Shown: positions 1 through 6,486, counted from the first letter of the stretch. The stretch: DNA of 18,117 nt from Actinomycetota bacterium (GCA_009705185.1 WLCS01000005.1:1-18117), one strand, 5' to 3'. Translations and numbers: made by a program. Notes: a model not told the origin generated them from the letters alone.

Positions 1-1
1 T

Positions 2-220
2 CGTGCACTAATTCCAGCAGAGCAAGTGCAGGCTAAATTATTGGAAGAGCAAGGTTTGTTGGGGAGCATCAAAGTTGCGATGCCTAAGCGCACAGTCTTT
101 CTTGAGGCATTCGGCCAAGACGATCAAGGTGTCCTAGAAACCATCCACTCACTTCCGCTAGCCGCGCTTTGGGATATCGAAGTGTTTCCCACGACGCCAC
201 CAGCAGGTTCTAGCGTATAA
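2..220 (+). CDS. Muconolactone-isomerase-like small protein, C-terminal part (5' end outside window)
   Basis: The frame is open from the first complete codon and ends at TAA 218-220, giving about 72 residues. An internal GTG at 26 could be a start, but the frame continues upstream, so this is most likely the tail of a longer gene. The end of the protein (LPLAALWDIEV, followed by a Pro/Ser-rich tail) resembles the last beta strand of muconolactone delta-isomerase-like dimeric alpha+beta barrel proteins, which carry LPL....DIEV at the same place. Members of this family are often of unknown function, so no reaction is assigned. A YCII-type or other alpha+beta barrel protein is the main alternative. 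No partner gene is visible, because the next feature is an unrelated surface-protein fragment. Confidence 0.5.
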   Translation, partial: RALIPAEQVQAKLLEEQGLLGSIKVAMPKRTVFLEAFGQDDQGVLETIHSLPLAALWDIEVFPTTPPAGSSV

Positions 221-292
221 AAGTTCATAAAAGTATTTACAAGTTTTTACGGGAAAAAGTATGGGGAAACCTCTGGATTAGGCCAGAAGTGA

Positions 293-661
293 ATTCTTCC
301 GGCTTATAGGGAGACTCTTCTTTATACTTTGCAAACTGGGGATTACATTCTTAGCGAAGAGCGTGTTTCTGGTTATCGCGGCACATGGAGCGGACCAGTA
401 AGTCTTGGCGGATCCATTCACTTAAATCCTGGCCAAGAAGTCACTGTAATTCGTACAAACTTTGATATGAATCCAATGACAGATTCTGTTGACGTGAGTG
501 AAACACTTTCTCCAACTCCAACAGATGTAGCTGAACCAACTGAATCTGGTGGCGGTCTTCCGAATACATCACTTCCTTGGGGAAATGAGTTACTTCTTGG
601 TGGAGGGCTAGTTTTACTTGGAGTAATTGGTCTGAGTAGTAAGAAGTTGTTGGTCAAGTAG
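293..661 (+). pseudogene. Remnant of a sortase-anchored surface protein (LPNTS sorting signal)
   Basis: The frame opens after a TGA at 290-292 and runs to TAG 659-661. The only possible internal start near the front is TTG 329, with no ribosome-binding site and no signal peptide. From TTG 329 the product is 110 residues. Residues 1-45 (GDYILSE...GYRGTW, then NPGQEVTVIRTN) look like the last strands of a prealbumin/SpaA-like beta domain, as in LPxTG proteins. A Ser/Thr/Pro-rich linker follows, then LPNTS at 77-81, a hydrophobic segment at about 86-102 and a basic tail ending KKLLVK. That is a complete cell-wall sorting signal. A secreted protein without an export signal cannot reach the sortase, so I read this as the 3' remnant of a larger gene. 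A sortase gene follows after 18 nt, which supports the link. The alternative is an expressed ORF with an unrecognised upstream start. Confidence 0.6.
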
Positions 662-679
662 TTCAACGACCTCGATAAA

Positions 680-1291
680 ATGAAGTCTTCACTTCGGTAT
701 CGATTGATAGCAGTTCTCTCGACTATTTCGATAGTCGGGGGAATTGTTATTTCCGCAAGCGTAGCTGGAAAGATCAAGAGCGCAGTTGCAGAGCAGAGTC
801 TTCTCTATCTTCCGGCGACAAGCCTTACTCTCCCAGAAACTTCGACACCACAAATTTCACGCCAAGTCGTGAAGAGTGGTGAATTTATTGGAACAATTTC
901 AATACCTAGGCTTAAACGAACAATAAAAATCTTCGAAGGTACCGATAGTAAGTCTCTCGCAAAAGGTGTAGGTCATTACATCCGTAGTGTGATGCCAGGA
1001 AGGCAAGATAATTCTGTTCTCGCCGGACATAGAGATACTGTTTTCTCACACTTAGATAAAGTAAAAATTGGAGACTTTGTAGTAATCGGAACTGGTACAG
1101 GTACATATATTTATCAAGTAAAAAGGATTCGAATAGTAGATAAGAATGACTTGACGGTAATTGTCCCCACCTCTGATGCAACTCTTACGCTTTCAACCTG
1201 TTACCCATTTAGATTCATTGGAAATGCTCCAAAAAGATACATCGTGTCGGCTTCTCTAGTGCCTGAAGAGATTTCTGAAGTGTGGCTATAG
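680..1291 (+). CDS. Class D-like sortase
   Basis: This is a 203-residue transpeptidase predicted to sit in the membrane by an N-terminal segment (about residues 9-30), with its catalytic domain outside the cell. It cleaves a sorting signal between Thr and the next residue and transfers the protein to the cell wall. The catalytic set is visible: His117 in LAGHRDT, Cys174 in LSTCYPF and Arg186 in APKRYIV. The phrase CYPF..IGNAPKRYIV is typical of class D sortases. Some class D enzymes are known to prefer LPNTA-like signals, which fits the LPNTS of the fragment just upstream. The ATG at 680 is the first start before the membrane segment, and no clear Shine-Dalgarno sequence precedes it. The extracellular linker carries LPETS at residues 51-55. 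With its adjacent cargo apparently truncated, it may serve other substrates elsewhere in the genome. Confidence 0.88.
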   Translation: MKSSLRYRLIAVLSTISIVGGIVISASVAGKIKSAVAEQSLLYLPATSLTLPETSTPQISRQVVKSGEFIGTISIPRLKRTIKIFEGTDSKSLAKGVGHYIRSVMPGRQDNSVLAGHRDTVFSHLDKVKIGDFVVIGTGTGTYIYQVKRIRIVDKNDLTVIVPTSDATLTLSTCYPFRFIGNAPKRYIVSASLVPEEISEVWL

Positions 1292-1313
1292 CTTGCTGGT
1301 TATTCCCGAACGC

Positions 1314-1325
1314 TATTATTTGTAA
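1314..1325 (+). promoter_or_regulatory. Leaderless-type -10 element for the acyltransferase gene
   Basis: TATTAT at 1314-1319 ends 6 nt before the ATG at 1326. This places the expected transcription start on or next to the A of the start codon. No Shine-Dalgarno sequence is present. No good -35 is visible at 17 nt (TTGCTG at 1293-1298 would give a 15-nt spacer). Confidence 0.5.
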
Positions 1326-2348
1326 ATGAAGAGCCATTCAAAAAGACTGGATTATCTGGACTTGCTACGTGTCTTGGCACTTGGATCAGTAATTACTTTT
1401 CACTACTTCTTCAATGGAATCTCTAAAGGCACCGTAGATTCGGTCTCGTTACCTGGCTTTGCGAGCATCGCTAAGTATGGATATTTAGGTGTCGAGCTCT
1501 TCTTCTTAATTAGCGGCTTTGTCATTCTTTACTCGACTCAGAATCGCACTGCTCGTGATTTTGTAAAGAAGCGCTTCATTCGCCTGTATCCCATGTACTG
1601 GATGGCGATCATCGTTATTTACGCGATAACCAATCTGCCCTTCTGGAGTAATAAAGGTCCACAACTTTCTAAGGCGCTGTGGAATTTAACAATGTTCCCA
1701 ACCGCATTTGGACAGGATTGGGTAGATGCGGCGCACTGGTTTCTAGCACGAGAGCTTCAGCTCTATGTCTTTGTCACAATTGTATTAGCGATAGGAATTG
1801 GCAAGCACTTACCAAATATTTTCTCTTGGTGGGCAATCATCATTTGTTTTTGGAATCTTTTTGATTTACCCCAATTCGACATATGGTATTTCTCTGGTTA
1901 CTTCGCACTCATTACCGGCGGGGCAATCATCTTTTCAATCCGAGAGTGGGGATTAACAACCTTAAGAGGGCTCAGTTTGTTGGCTGCATATGTGTGCGCA
2001 GTAGAAACCCGAATGACCAAGAGCGAGGCGCTAGCTGTTCATCGAAACACGACTTACAACAAATACGTGGTCGCAATTCTCGTCACGGTTGCGTTCGTAC
2101 TGATTCTTGCAACACTGAATTCAAAGATCAGCAGTATCAGTTTTAAATGGGCTGGAATCGCAGGGGCAATCACATATCCGCTGTTCTTGGTACATGGGCG
2201 TCTGGGACTACTTTCAATTCAGAACCTGGCAAATGATTCGAATAAATATGTTGTGTATCCGTTAGTCATAGTTGCAGTAATTGCAATTGCCTATGGGCTT
2301 TTGAAATTAGAGAAAAGACTTCTGGCTTCGCGTTTATTTAGTCACTGA
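1326..2348 (+). CDS. Membrane acyltransferase, acyltransferase 3 family (OafA/WecH-like)
   Basis: This is a 340-residue polytopic membrane protein. Family members move acetyl or other acyl groups from the cytoplasm onto surface sugars, lipids or peptides. Seen here: an N-terminal RLDYLDLLRVLA segment leading to His26 (the conserved, probably catalytic histidine), GVELFFLISGF at about residues 55-65, the basic RF.RLYP.YW motif at 83-92, about nine or ten hydrophobic segments, and LFLVHG near the C-terminus. The length is normal for the family. The acceptor cannot be read from the sequence. Proximity to a sortase makes a cell-envelope substrate reasonable, but this is inference. The start is ATG 1326 and is probably leaderless. 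The 3' end overlaps the stop of the convergent TipAS-domain gene by 7 nt, so no terminator fits between them. Confidence 0.85.
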   Translation: MKSHSKRLDYLDLLRVLALGSVITFHYFFNGISKGTVDSVSLPGFASIAKYGYLGVELFFLISGFVILYSTQNRTARDFVKKRFIRLYPMYWMAIIVIYAITNLPFWSNKGPQLSKALWNLTMFPTAFGQDWVDAAHWFLARELQLYVFVTIVLAIGIGKHLPNIFSWWAIIICFWNLFDLPQFDIWYFSGYFALITGGAIIFSIREWGLTTLRGLSLLAAYVCAVETRMTKSEALAVHRNTTYNKYVVAILVTVAFVLILATLNSKISSISFKWAGIAGAITYPLFLVHGRLGLLSIQNLANDSNKYVVYPLVIVAVIAIAYGLLKLEKRLLASRLFSH

Positions 2349-2704
2349 GCCCAAATAGCATCATGAACGTATTGCGCTAAACCACGTACGCGACCGTCGT
2401 AATACTCCTTAAATCTCTTATCCTGAACATACATAACTGCCAATTGTTTTTGCATCTCGGGCGAGCAGTCATAAAACCATTTAGTGATTGCTTCGCGGTG
2501 TGCGAGTACAGCTGCTTGCGCTTTTTCGGATGTGATTTCAAGTCCATTTCCAAAGGCATAAACAAAGAGCTCGGTTGCTGCTTCTTGATCTATTTTGGCT
2601 GCGGCAAAATCCTCTTTGGAATAACCTGAAGTTCGGTTATGGGATTGGCGATACGCATCCGTATTTCCCCAACGCTCTTGAGCTTCTTTTTCATATTCGT
2701 GCAC
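2342..2704 (-). CDS. Stand-alone TipAS-type antibiotic/ligand-recognition domain protein
   Basis: The 120-residue protein matches the effector-binding half of TipA-type MerR regulators. Visible marks are E..A.ERWG.TDAY at 7-18, YSKEDF at 28-33, a HR..I.KWFYDCSPEM stretch at 69-84, and MYVQD.RF..YYD near the C-terminus. In TipAL this domain folds around thiopeptide antibiotics and a cysteine captures them covalently. Whether Cys80 here is the equivalent needs an alignment. No DNA-binding MerR helix-turn-helix is present: an in-frame TAA lies 9-11 nt upstream of the GTG start, so the domain is encoded alone, as in TipAS itself. Likely roles are sequestering a small molecule or binding haem-like or drug-like ligands. 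The start GTG 2704 is 6 nt from a TAAACT -10 box, suggesting a leaderless mRNA. Confidence 0.82.
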   Translation of the reverse strand: MHEYEKEAQERWGNTDAYRQSHNRTSGYSKEDFAAAKIDQEAATELFVYAFGNGLEITSEKAQAAVLAHREAITKWFYDCSPEMQKQLAVMYVQDKRFKEYYDGRVRGLAQYVHDAIWAQ

Positions 2705-2710
2705 GCCTCT

Positions 2711-2745
2711 AGTTTAAACCCATCCGTCCATCGTATGATTTTCAT
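2711..2745. promoter_or_regulatory. Back-to-back leaderless-type promoters (TipAS gene / YCII gene)
   Basis: Two divergent -10-like boxes share this short gap. On the minus strand TAAACT (plus 2711-2716) lies 6 nt from GTG 2704. On the plus strand TATGAT (2734-2739) lies 6 nt from ATG 2746. Both spacings put the transcription start at the start codon, and neither gene has a Shine-Dalgarno sequence. With only 41 nt between the two start codons, the -35 regions of the two promoters must overlap, so their activities may be linked. Confidence 0.5.
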
Positions 2746-3078
2746 ATGAGCAAGCAGTTCATTATTTTTGTCATTGATAATCGTTCCAATTCAGGAACCG
2801 AAGATGAAATGCGCACCATCGATATCTTCAACGAGAAACTTCAATCACAAGGTCACTGGATATTTGCTGGTGGACTTTCTGCGCCATCTGAAGGCAATGT
2901 CATTGATAATCGTTCCGGTGCACAAATTGAGACGCTGAAACCGCTCTTTAGCGCAGAAGAAAACTTCAGCGGATTCTGGTTGATTCAAGCAGAAGATATC
3001 TCGCAAGCACGCGACCTTGCATTTGAAGGATCGCAGGCTTGCAATCGTAAAGTTGAATTACGCCCGTTACTTGGCTAA
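2746..3078 (+). CDS. YCII-family (DGPF-domain-like) protein
   Basis: This is a 110-residue soluble protein. Its layout fits the YCII-related family: a first strand (KQFIIFVID), then a helix rich in acidic and amphipathic residues, GHWIFAGGL at about 36-44, a variable loop, and the second half with FSGFWLIQAEDISQARDLA at about 73-91 followed by a final strand (VELRPLL). Such proteins are small ferredoxin-like alpha+beta dimers. Most have no assigned reaction, though some family members are chlorohydrolases or are fused to ECF sigma factors. No function is assigned here. An identical 18-nt segment encoding VIDNRS occurs twice in frame (residues 9-14 and 52-57). The stop is 7 nt from the stop of the convergent DUF1761 gene. 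Confidence 0.75.
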   Translation: MSKQFIIFVIDNRSNSGTEDEMRTIDIFNEKLQSQGHWIFAGGLSAPSEGNVIDNRSGAQIETLKPLFSAEENFSGFWLIQAEDISQARDLAFEGSQACNRKVELRPLLG

Positions 3079-3085
3079 TTCGAAC

Positions 3086-3505
3086 TTAATTAAAGAACGC
3101 GATTATTGCTCCAGCAACAGTGAGATTGATTGCATCATTTGCGGTTTCGATAATCCACACTTTTAAGCTTTCTCCACCGAAGAGTCTGTGCGAAAGAGAG
3201 GCAAAGGCTGCAATACCGACACCGAGTGCAAAACCAACAACTGCGCCAGTGGAAACGGAAACATCATCTCCCAGTGAATTAATAATTAATCCAAGGACGA
3301 GTGTTTGAATGAGGACGCCGAGAATTGTTCCGCCAAATAGAAGTACTGGCTTATTCTGATTCGAATTGAGCTGCCCTGATGCAATTCCGCGCTCTTTCAT
3401 CCAGATTGGGTAGAAAGTTTTTGGGCCGAACCAGATCGCTCCACTTACGAATGAGAAGCCGAATGCCACGATGATGCCAACGATGTTTAGTCCTGTAAAA
3501 GTCAT
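3086..3505 (-). CDS. DUF1761-type small integral membrane protein
   Basis: The 139-residue protein has four predicted membrane segments, at about residues 5-25, 52-75, 84-102 and 118-137. The phrase GAIWFGP.TF...WM near residues 22-36, followed by a short polar loop, is the characteristic front of DUF1761 proteins, whose function is unknown. The C-terminal segment is rich in small residues (NLTVAGAIIAFFN). The start is ATG 3505. A TACGCT box (plus 3512-3517) lies 6 nt upstream and no Shine-Dalgarno sequence is seen, so the mRNA is probably leaderless. The gene is divergent from the ABC importer operon and convergent with the YCII gene. Context gives no clue to its role. Confidence 0.75.
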   Translation of the reverse strand: MTFTGLNIVGIIVAFGFSFVSGAIWFGPKTFYPIWMKERGIASGQLNSNQNKPVLLFGGTILGVLIQTLVLGLIINSLGDDVSVSTGAVVGFALGVGIAAFASLSHRLFGGESLKVWIIETANDAINLTVAGAIIAFFN

Positions 3506-3511
3506 GGGAAA

Positions 3512-3529
3512 AGCGTAGGGGAGCCCCTA
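3512..3529 (-). promoter_or_regulatory. Leaderless-type -10 box and overlapping dyad upstream of the DUF1761 gene
   Basis: The minus-strand box TACGCT (plus 3512-3517) ends 6 nt before ATG 3505. A perfect 6-bp dyad, TAGGGG (3516-3521) and CCCCTA (3524-3529) with a 2-nt spacer, overlaps the upstream end of the box. It could be a repressor site, or chance. Confidence 0.4.
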
Positions 3530-3580
3530 GCCAACGGGGTGAATTGAGAGGTAGCGCGCTCAATCCTTTCTGCAAGTTGA

Positions 3581-3609
3581 TTGCGAATAGGCGTGGCGAG
3601 GACTACCGT
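3581..3609 (+). promoter_or_regulatory. Promoter of the ABC importer operon (-35 TTGCGA, -10 TACCGT)
   Basis: TTGCGA at 3581-3586 and TACCGT at 3604-3609 are separated by exactly 17 nt. The -10 box ends 7 nt before ATG 3617, the expected geometry for a leaderless transcript. This decides the start of the permease gene: a TTG start at 3581 would coincide with the -35 hexamer. Confidence 0.5.
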
Positions 3610-3616
3610 TGCCCGA

Positions 3617-4597
3617 ATGATGGCGAGAGATTCAGGGGCGCTGAAGGAAGCACCCCAGGCTCAGATACTCACCAGTAGGAGCCCGCGAGATTTAGCCTGG
3701 CGCAAATTTAAGAAGAACAAAGTTGGTATGGCATCACTTGGTACCTCTTTATTCTTCGTAAGCGCGGCCGTGTTTGCGCCCCTTATCTCTTGGGCAATCA
3801 ACATTGATCCCAACGAACGCGATTCAAGTGCAATCACTGCTCGCGGAGAAACAATCGGAAACTTCGGCGGAATAAGTTGGAATCACCCACTTGGCGTTGA
3901 GCCCGGTATCGGTTACGACATTCTTGCCCGACTCATTTATGGCGCTCGCATTTCATTTCTTGTTGCCGCGATTGCAACACTGACAACAGTTTTTATCGGT
4001 TTGATGGCCGGAGTCGTCGCAGGTTATTTCAGAGGTCGCACTGATTCAGTTCTGGGAAGACTGACCGATTTTCTTCTTGCGTTCCCATCATTTTTTATGA
4101 TCATCGCTTTGAGTGCGCCCATGATTGCTCGTATCGAAAAATCTGGTTTGGCTCACGATAACTCTGCGCGAGTTATTTATTTGATTCTCATTCTTGCACT
4201 CTTCGGCTGGCCATATTTTTCTCGCATCATGCGCTCGCAGGCGCTTTCATTGCGCGAGCGAGATTTCATTCTTGCTTCTCGCGCACTTGGAGCTAGCCAC
4301 ACAAGAATCATTTTCAAAGAGTTATTGCCTAATCTCTGGACTCCGGTAATTGTGTATTTATCACTTGCTCTTCCCGGCTACTTGGCGGCAGAAGCAATTT
4401 ATTCTTATCTTGGAATCGGCGTGCAACCACCAGCTGCAACATGGGGCTTACTTATCTCTGACTCAATTAAATATGTCATGAGCGAACCAACCTATTTCTT
4501 GATTCCATCTGTATCTCTCATCCTCGTAGTGCTTTCCTTCAACTTGCTTGGAGATGCAGTACGAGATGCGCTCGACCCGAAGAGCGAACTCACCTAA
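3617..4597 (+). CDS. Peptide-type ABC transporter permease (DppC/OppC family)
   Basis: This inner-membrane channel subunit pairs with the DppB-like permease to import a substrate delivered by the family-5 binding protein. From ATG 3617 it has 326 residues, close to the usual DppC/OppC length. Seen are the OppC-type N-terminal region with a first membrane segment at about 38-61, and HPLGVEPGIGYDILARLIYG at about 90-109, a typical DppC signature with Glu where an Asp is common. Five further membrane segments follow. The cytoplasmic EAA loop (RERDFILASRALGAS) lies at about 213-227, where the ATPases dock. ATG 3617 (or 3620) is preferred because an upstream TTG at 3581 falls on the -35 box. It is the first gene of the operon, which is unusual since the binding-protein gene normally comes first. 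Confidence 0.9.
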   Translation: MMARDSGALKEAPQAQILTSRSPRDLAWRKFKKNKVGMASLGTSLFFVSAAVFAPLISWAINIDPNERDSSAITARGETIGNFGGISWNHPLGVEPGIGYDILARLIYGARISFLVAAIATLTTVFIGLMAGVVAGYFRGRTDSVLGRLTDFLLAFPSFFMIIALSAPMIARIEKSGLAHDNSARVIYLILILALFGWPYFSRIMRSQALSLRERDFILASRALGASHTRIIFKELLPNLWTPVIVYLSLALPGYLAAEAIYSYLGIGVQPPAATWGLLISDSIKYVMSEPTYFLIPSVSLILVVLSFNLLGDAVRDALDPKSELT

Positions 4598-4600
4598 AGA

Positions 4601-4630
4601 ATTCCCTGCTTTCATGCATGAATCAGGGAT
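4601..4630 (+). repeat. Imperfect dyad between the DppC-like permease and binding-protein genes
   Basis: A perfect 12-bp palindrome TTCATGCATGAA (4611-4622) is flanked by CCCTG (4604-4608) and CAGGG (4624-4628), with one small asymmetric bulge. As RNA it could form a hairpin of about 11 bp. No T-run follows, so it is not a standard intrinsic terminator. It lies 28 nt upstream of the binding-protein start and could be an operator, an mRNA processing site or a partial attenuator. Confidence 0.5.
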
Positions 4631-4645
4631 GTAGTACCCAAAACA

Positions 4646-4652
4646 AAAGGAG
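4646..4652 (+). promoter_or_regulatory. Strong ribosome-binding site of the binding-protein gene
   Basis: AAAGGAG ends 5 nt before ATG 4658. It is the clearest Shine-Dalgarno sequence in this operon and contrasts with the leaderless-type start of the first gene. It fits high expression of the binding protein. Confidence 0.65.
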
Positions 4653-4657
4653 AACTC

Positions 4658-6412
4658 ATGTTCAATCTCAAAGGCAAGAACGGTAAGTTAATTGCAGCAG
4701 CAGCTGTAGTTGCTTTGCTTGTTGGTGGCTTTGTTGTGCGTTCAGGTTCAGGCGCTTCAGAGGGTGGAACAATCACTTATCTGACCCACTCTGAGGCATG
4801 GACTCACGCAGATCCAAACCGCAACTACACCGGACAACACATTGCGTGGTTCGGTTCTTATATGCACCGCACATTGACTGCTTATGCTCGTGCAGAAGGT
4901 AGTGCAGGATCAGCAGTTGTACCTGACCTAGCGACAGATACAGGCCGCTCATCAAATGGAAATAAAACATGGGAGTTCACTCTCCGCGATGGCGTTACAT
5001 TTGAAGATGGTTCAGCAATTACTTGCGAAGACATTAAGTACGGAGTTTCACGTACATTCGCAACTGATGTAATTACTGATGGTCCTACATATGCAATCTC
5101 TATGCTCGATATTCCATCAGCAAAAGACGGTTCATCTGTATATAAGGGTCCATATTCAACTAAGGACAATGACACAGCTGCATACGACAAGGCTGTTACA
5201 TGTTCTGAAGACAATAAGACAATTACATTCAATTTGAAGCGCGCAGTTGGCGACTTCAACTACACCGTTACATATCTTTCATTTAGCCCAGTTCCAAAGG
5301 CTAAAGACACAGGAGATACATACGACCTAGCTCCAGTTTCATCTGGTCCATACAAGATCCAGAAGTACAAGGCTAAGGACGAGATGGTTCTTGTTCGTAA
5401 CGACAAGTGGTCAAAGAAGTCAGACCCAATTCGTAACGCTTACCCAGACAAGATCGTTGTTCGCTTCGGTCTTGCTGAAGAAGTTCGCGATCAGTTGGTA
5501 TTGAGCGATTCAGAGAAGAACTCAATGTCACTTGACGGAATCCTTCCTACAAATCTCCCAACAGTCTTTGATGACAAGGGTGACCCAAAGAAGGCATTCG
5601 AAGCACGCGCACTTAACGTTTACGATCCATACGTACGTTATGCAGCATTTAACGTAAAGAAAGTTCCTTGCCTTGAAATTCGTCGCGCGGTGTACTTCGC
5701 GAAGGATGCAGCAGGACTTCTTCAGCTCGCAGGTGGAGCTGCATTCGGTGGAGACCCAGCAGATGGTGCAATCAAGCCACTTATGGGACTCGACTACAAG
5801 AAGGTCACAGGTCTAGAAGACTTTAAGCCTGCAGGTAACGCAGATGCTGCAAAGGCACTCATGGCAAAGGCAAAGACAACTTGCCCAACCGAGTATGCAC
5901 GCGCAACAGATCCAAAGCGTGGACTTGTATTTGATACAGCAGATTCTGAAACCAATAAAAAGGGTGCAGCTATCTGGATCGACTCAATGATGAAGAATGC
6001 TGGAATCGTTATGAAGTTTAACTTCATCGAGCCAGGTTCTTACTATGCAGTTGTTCTTGATGCTACAAAGCAATCAGATATCTCTGCTGGTGGATGGGCT
6101 CCAGACTGGGCTAACGCTTCAACAGTTATTCCAGAGCTCTTCACAAAAGAAGGCGGATTCCCAATGTCACAGAACTGGGATGACGCTGCATACGCTGCAT
6201 TTAAGAAGAAGTCAGATGCAGCACTCGCAGAGCCAGATCGCAAGAAGCAAGGTCAAATGTGGGCTGAACTTAATCAGTACGTAGTTGATCAGATGTGGAT
6301 TGTTCCTGGCATCTTCTCGAAGACTCAAGAAATGTGGGGCTCAGGCCTTGGCGGAGTCTTCTTCTGGGAGCCACAGGGTGCACCTTCATTCGGTGACATC
6401 TACATCAAGTAA
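4658..6412 (+). CDS. ABC transporter substrate-binding protein, family 5 (peptide/nickel/oligosaccharide type)
   Basis: This 584-residue extracytoplasmic protein is predicted to capture the substrate for the importer. Visible family marks are an opening strand (GTITYLTH) after the leader, the W.FTLRDGVTFEDGS.IT..D..YG motif at 105-129, SSGPYKI at about 228-234, and GWAPDWANAS at 479-488, corresponding to the GW..DY.DP signature near the binding cleft. Family 5 mostly carries oligopeptides but also nickel, opines and oligosaccharides, so the ligand is open. The N-terminus has a basic start and one hydrophobic segment (about 11-27) but no lipobox cysteine. The first cysteine is residue 123. Anchoring by an uncleaved segment, or release by signal peptidase I, is therefore likely. 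Cys123, 182, 338 and 409 could form disulfides. Lysine codons are mostly AAG, unlike the flanking genes, as expected for a highly expressed protein. Confidence 0.92.
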   Translation: MFNLKGKNGKLIAAAAVVALLVGGFVVRSGSGASEGGTITYLTHSEAWTHADPNRNYTGQHIAWFGSYMHRTLTAYARAEGSAGSAVVPDLATDTGRSSNGNKTWEFTLRDGVTFEDGSAITCEDIKYGVSRTFATDVITDGPTYAISMLDIPSAKDGSSVYKGPYSTKDNDTAAYDKAVTCSEDNKTITFNLKRAVGDFNYTVTYLSFSPVPKAKDTGDTYDLAPVSSGPYKIQKYKAKDEMVLVRNDKWSKKSDPIRNAYPDKIVVRFGLAEEVRDQLVLSDSEKNSMSLDGILPTNLPTVFDDKGDPKKAFEARALNVYDPYVRYAAFNVKKVPCLEIRRAVYFAKDAAGLLQLAGGAAFGGDPADGAIKPLMGLDYKKVTGLEDFKPAGNADAAKALMAKAKTTCPTEYARATDPKRGLVFDTADSETNKKGAAIWIDSMMKNAGIVMKFNFIEPGSYYAVVLDATKQSDISAGGWAPDWANASTVIPELFTKEGGFPMSQNWDDAAYAAFKKKSDAALAEPDRKKQGQMWAELNQYVVDQMWIVPGIFSKTQEMWGSGLGGVFFWEPQGAPSFGDIYIK

Positions 6413-6442
6413 TAAGTAACACGTAGTGAATACGTAAATAAA

Positions 6443-6486
6443 ACTGCGTAGGTCTGGGTGAATAAATACACTCAGACCTACGCAGT
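6443..6486 (+). repeat. 18-bp stem-loop between the binding-protein and DppB-like genes
   Basis: The arms at 6443-6460 and 6469-6486 pair over 18 positions, with a single G/T mismatch that becomes a G-U pair in RNA. The 8-nt loop is AATAAATA. No T-run follows. The hairpin starts 30 nt after the binding-protein stop and ends 37 nt before the next gene. This matches the known arrangement in which a stable hairpin protects the 3' end of a binding-protein mRNA and lowers expression of the downstream permease genes. A factor-dependent or partial terminator is the alternative. Confidence 0.75.

Noticed and set aside
418..777. 119-codon minus-strand frame across the surface-protein fragment and sortase start
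   Set aside because: It is antisense to a well-supported sorting signal and a sortase N-terminus and has no motif of its own.
6443..6486. Reading the hairpin as an ordinary Rho-independent terminator
   Set aside because: No T-run follows on the plus strand, and the downstream genes belong to the same importer, so full termination is unlikely.
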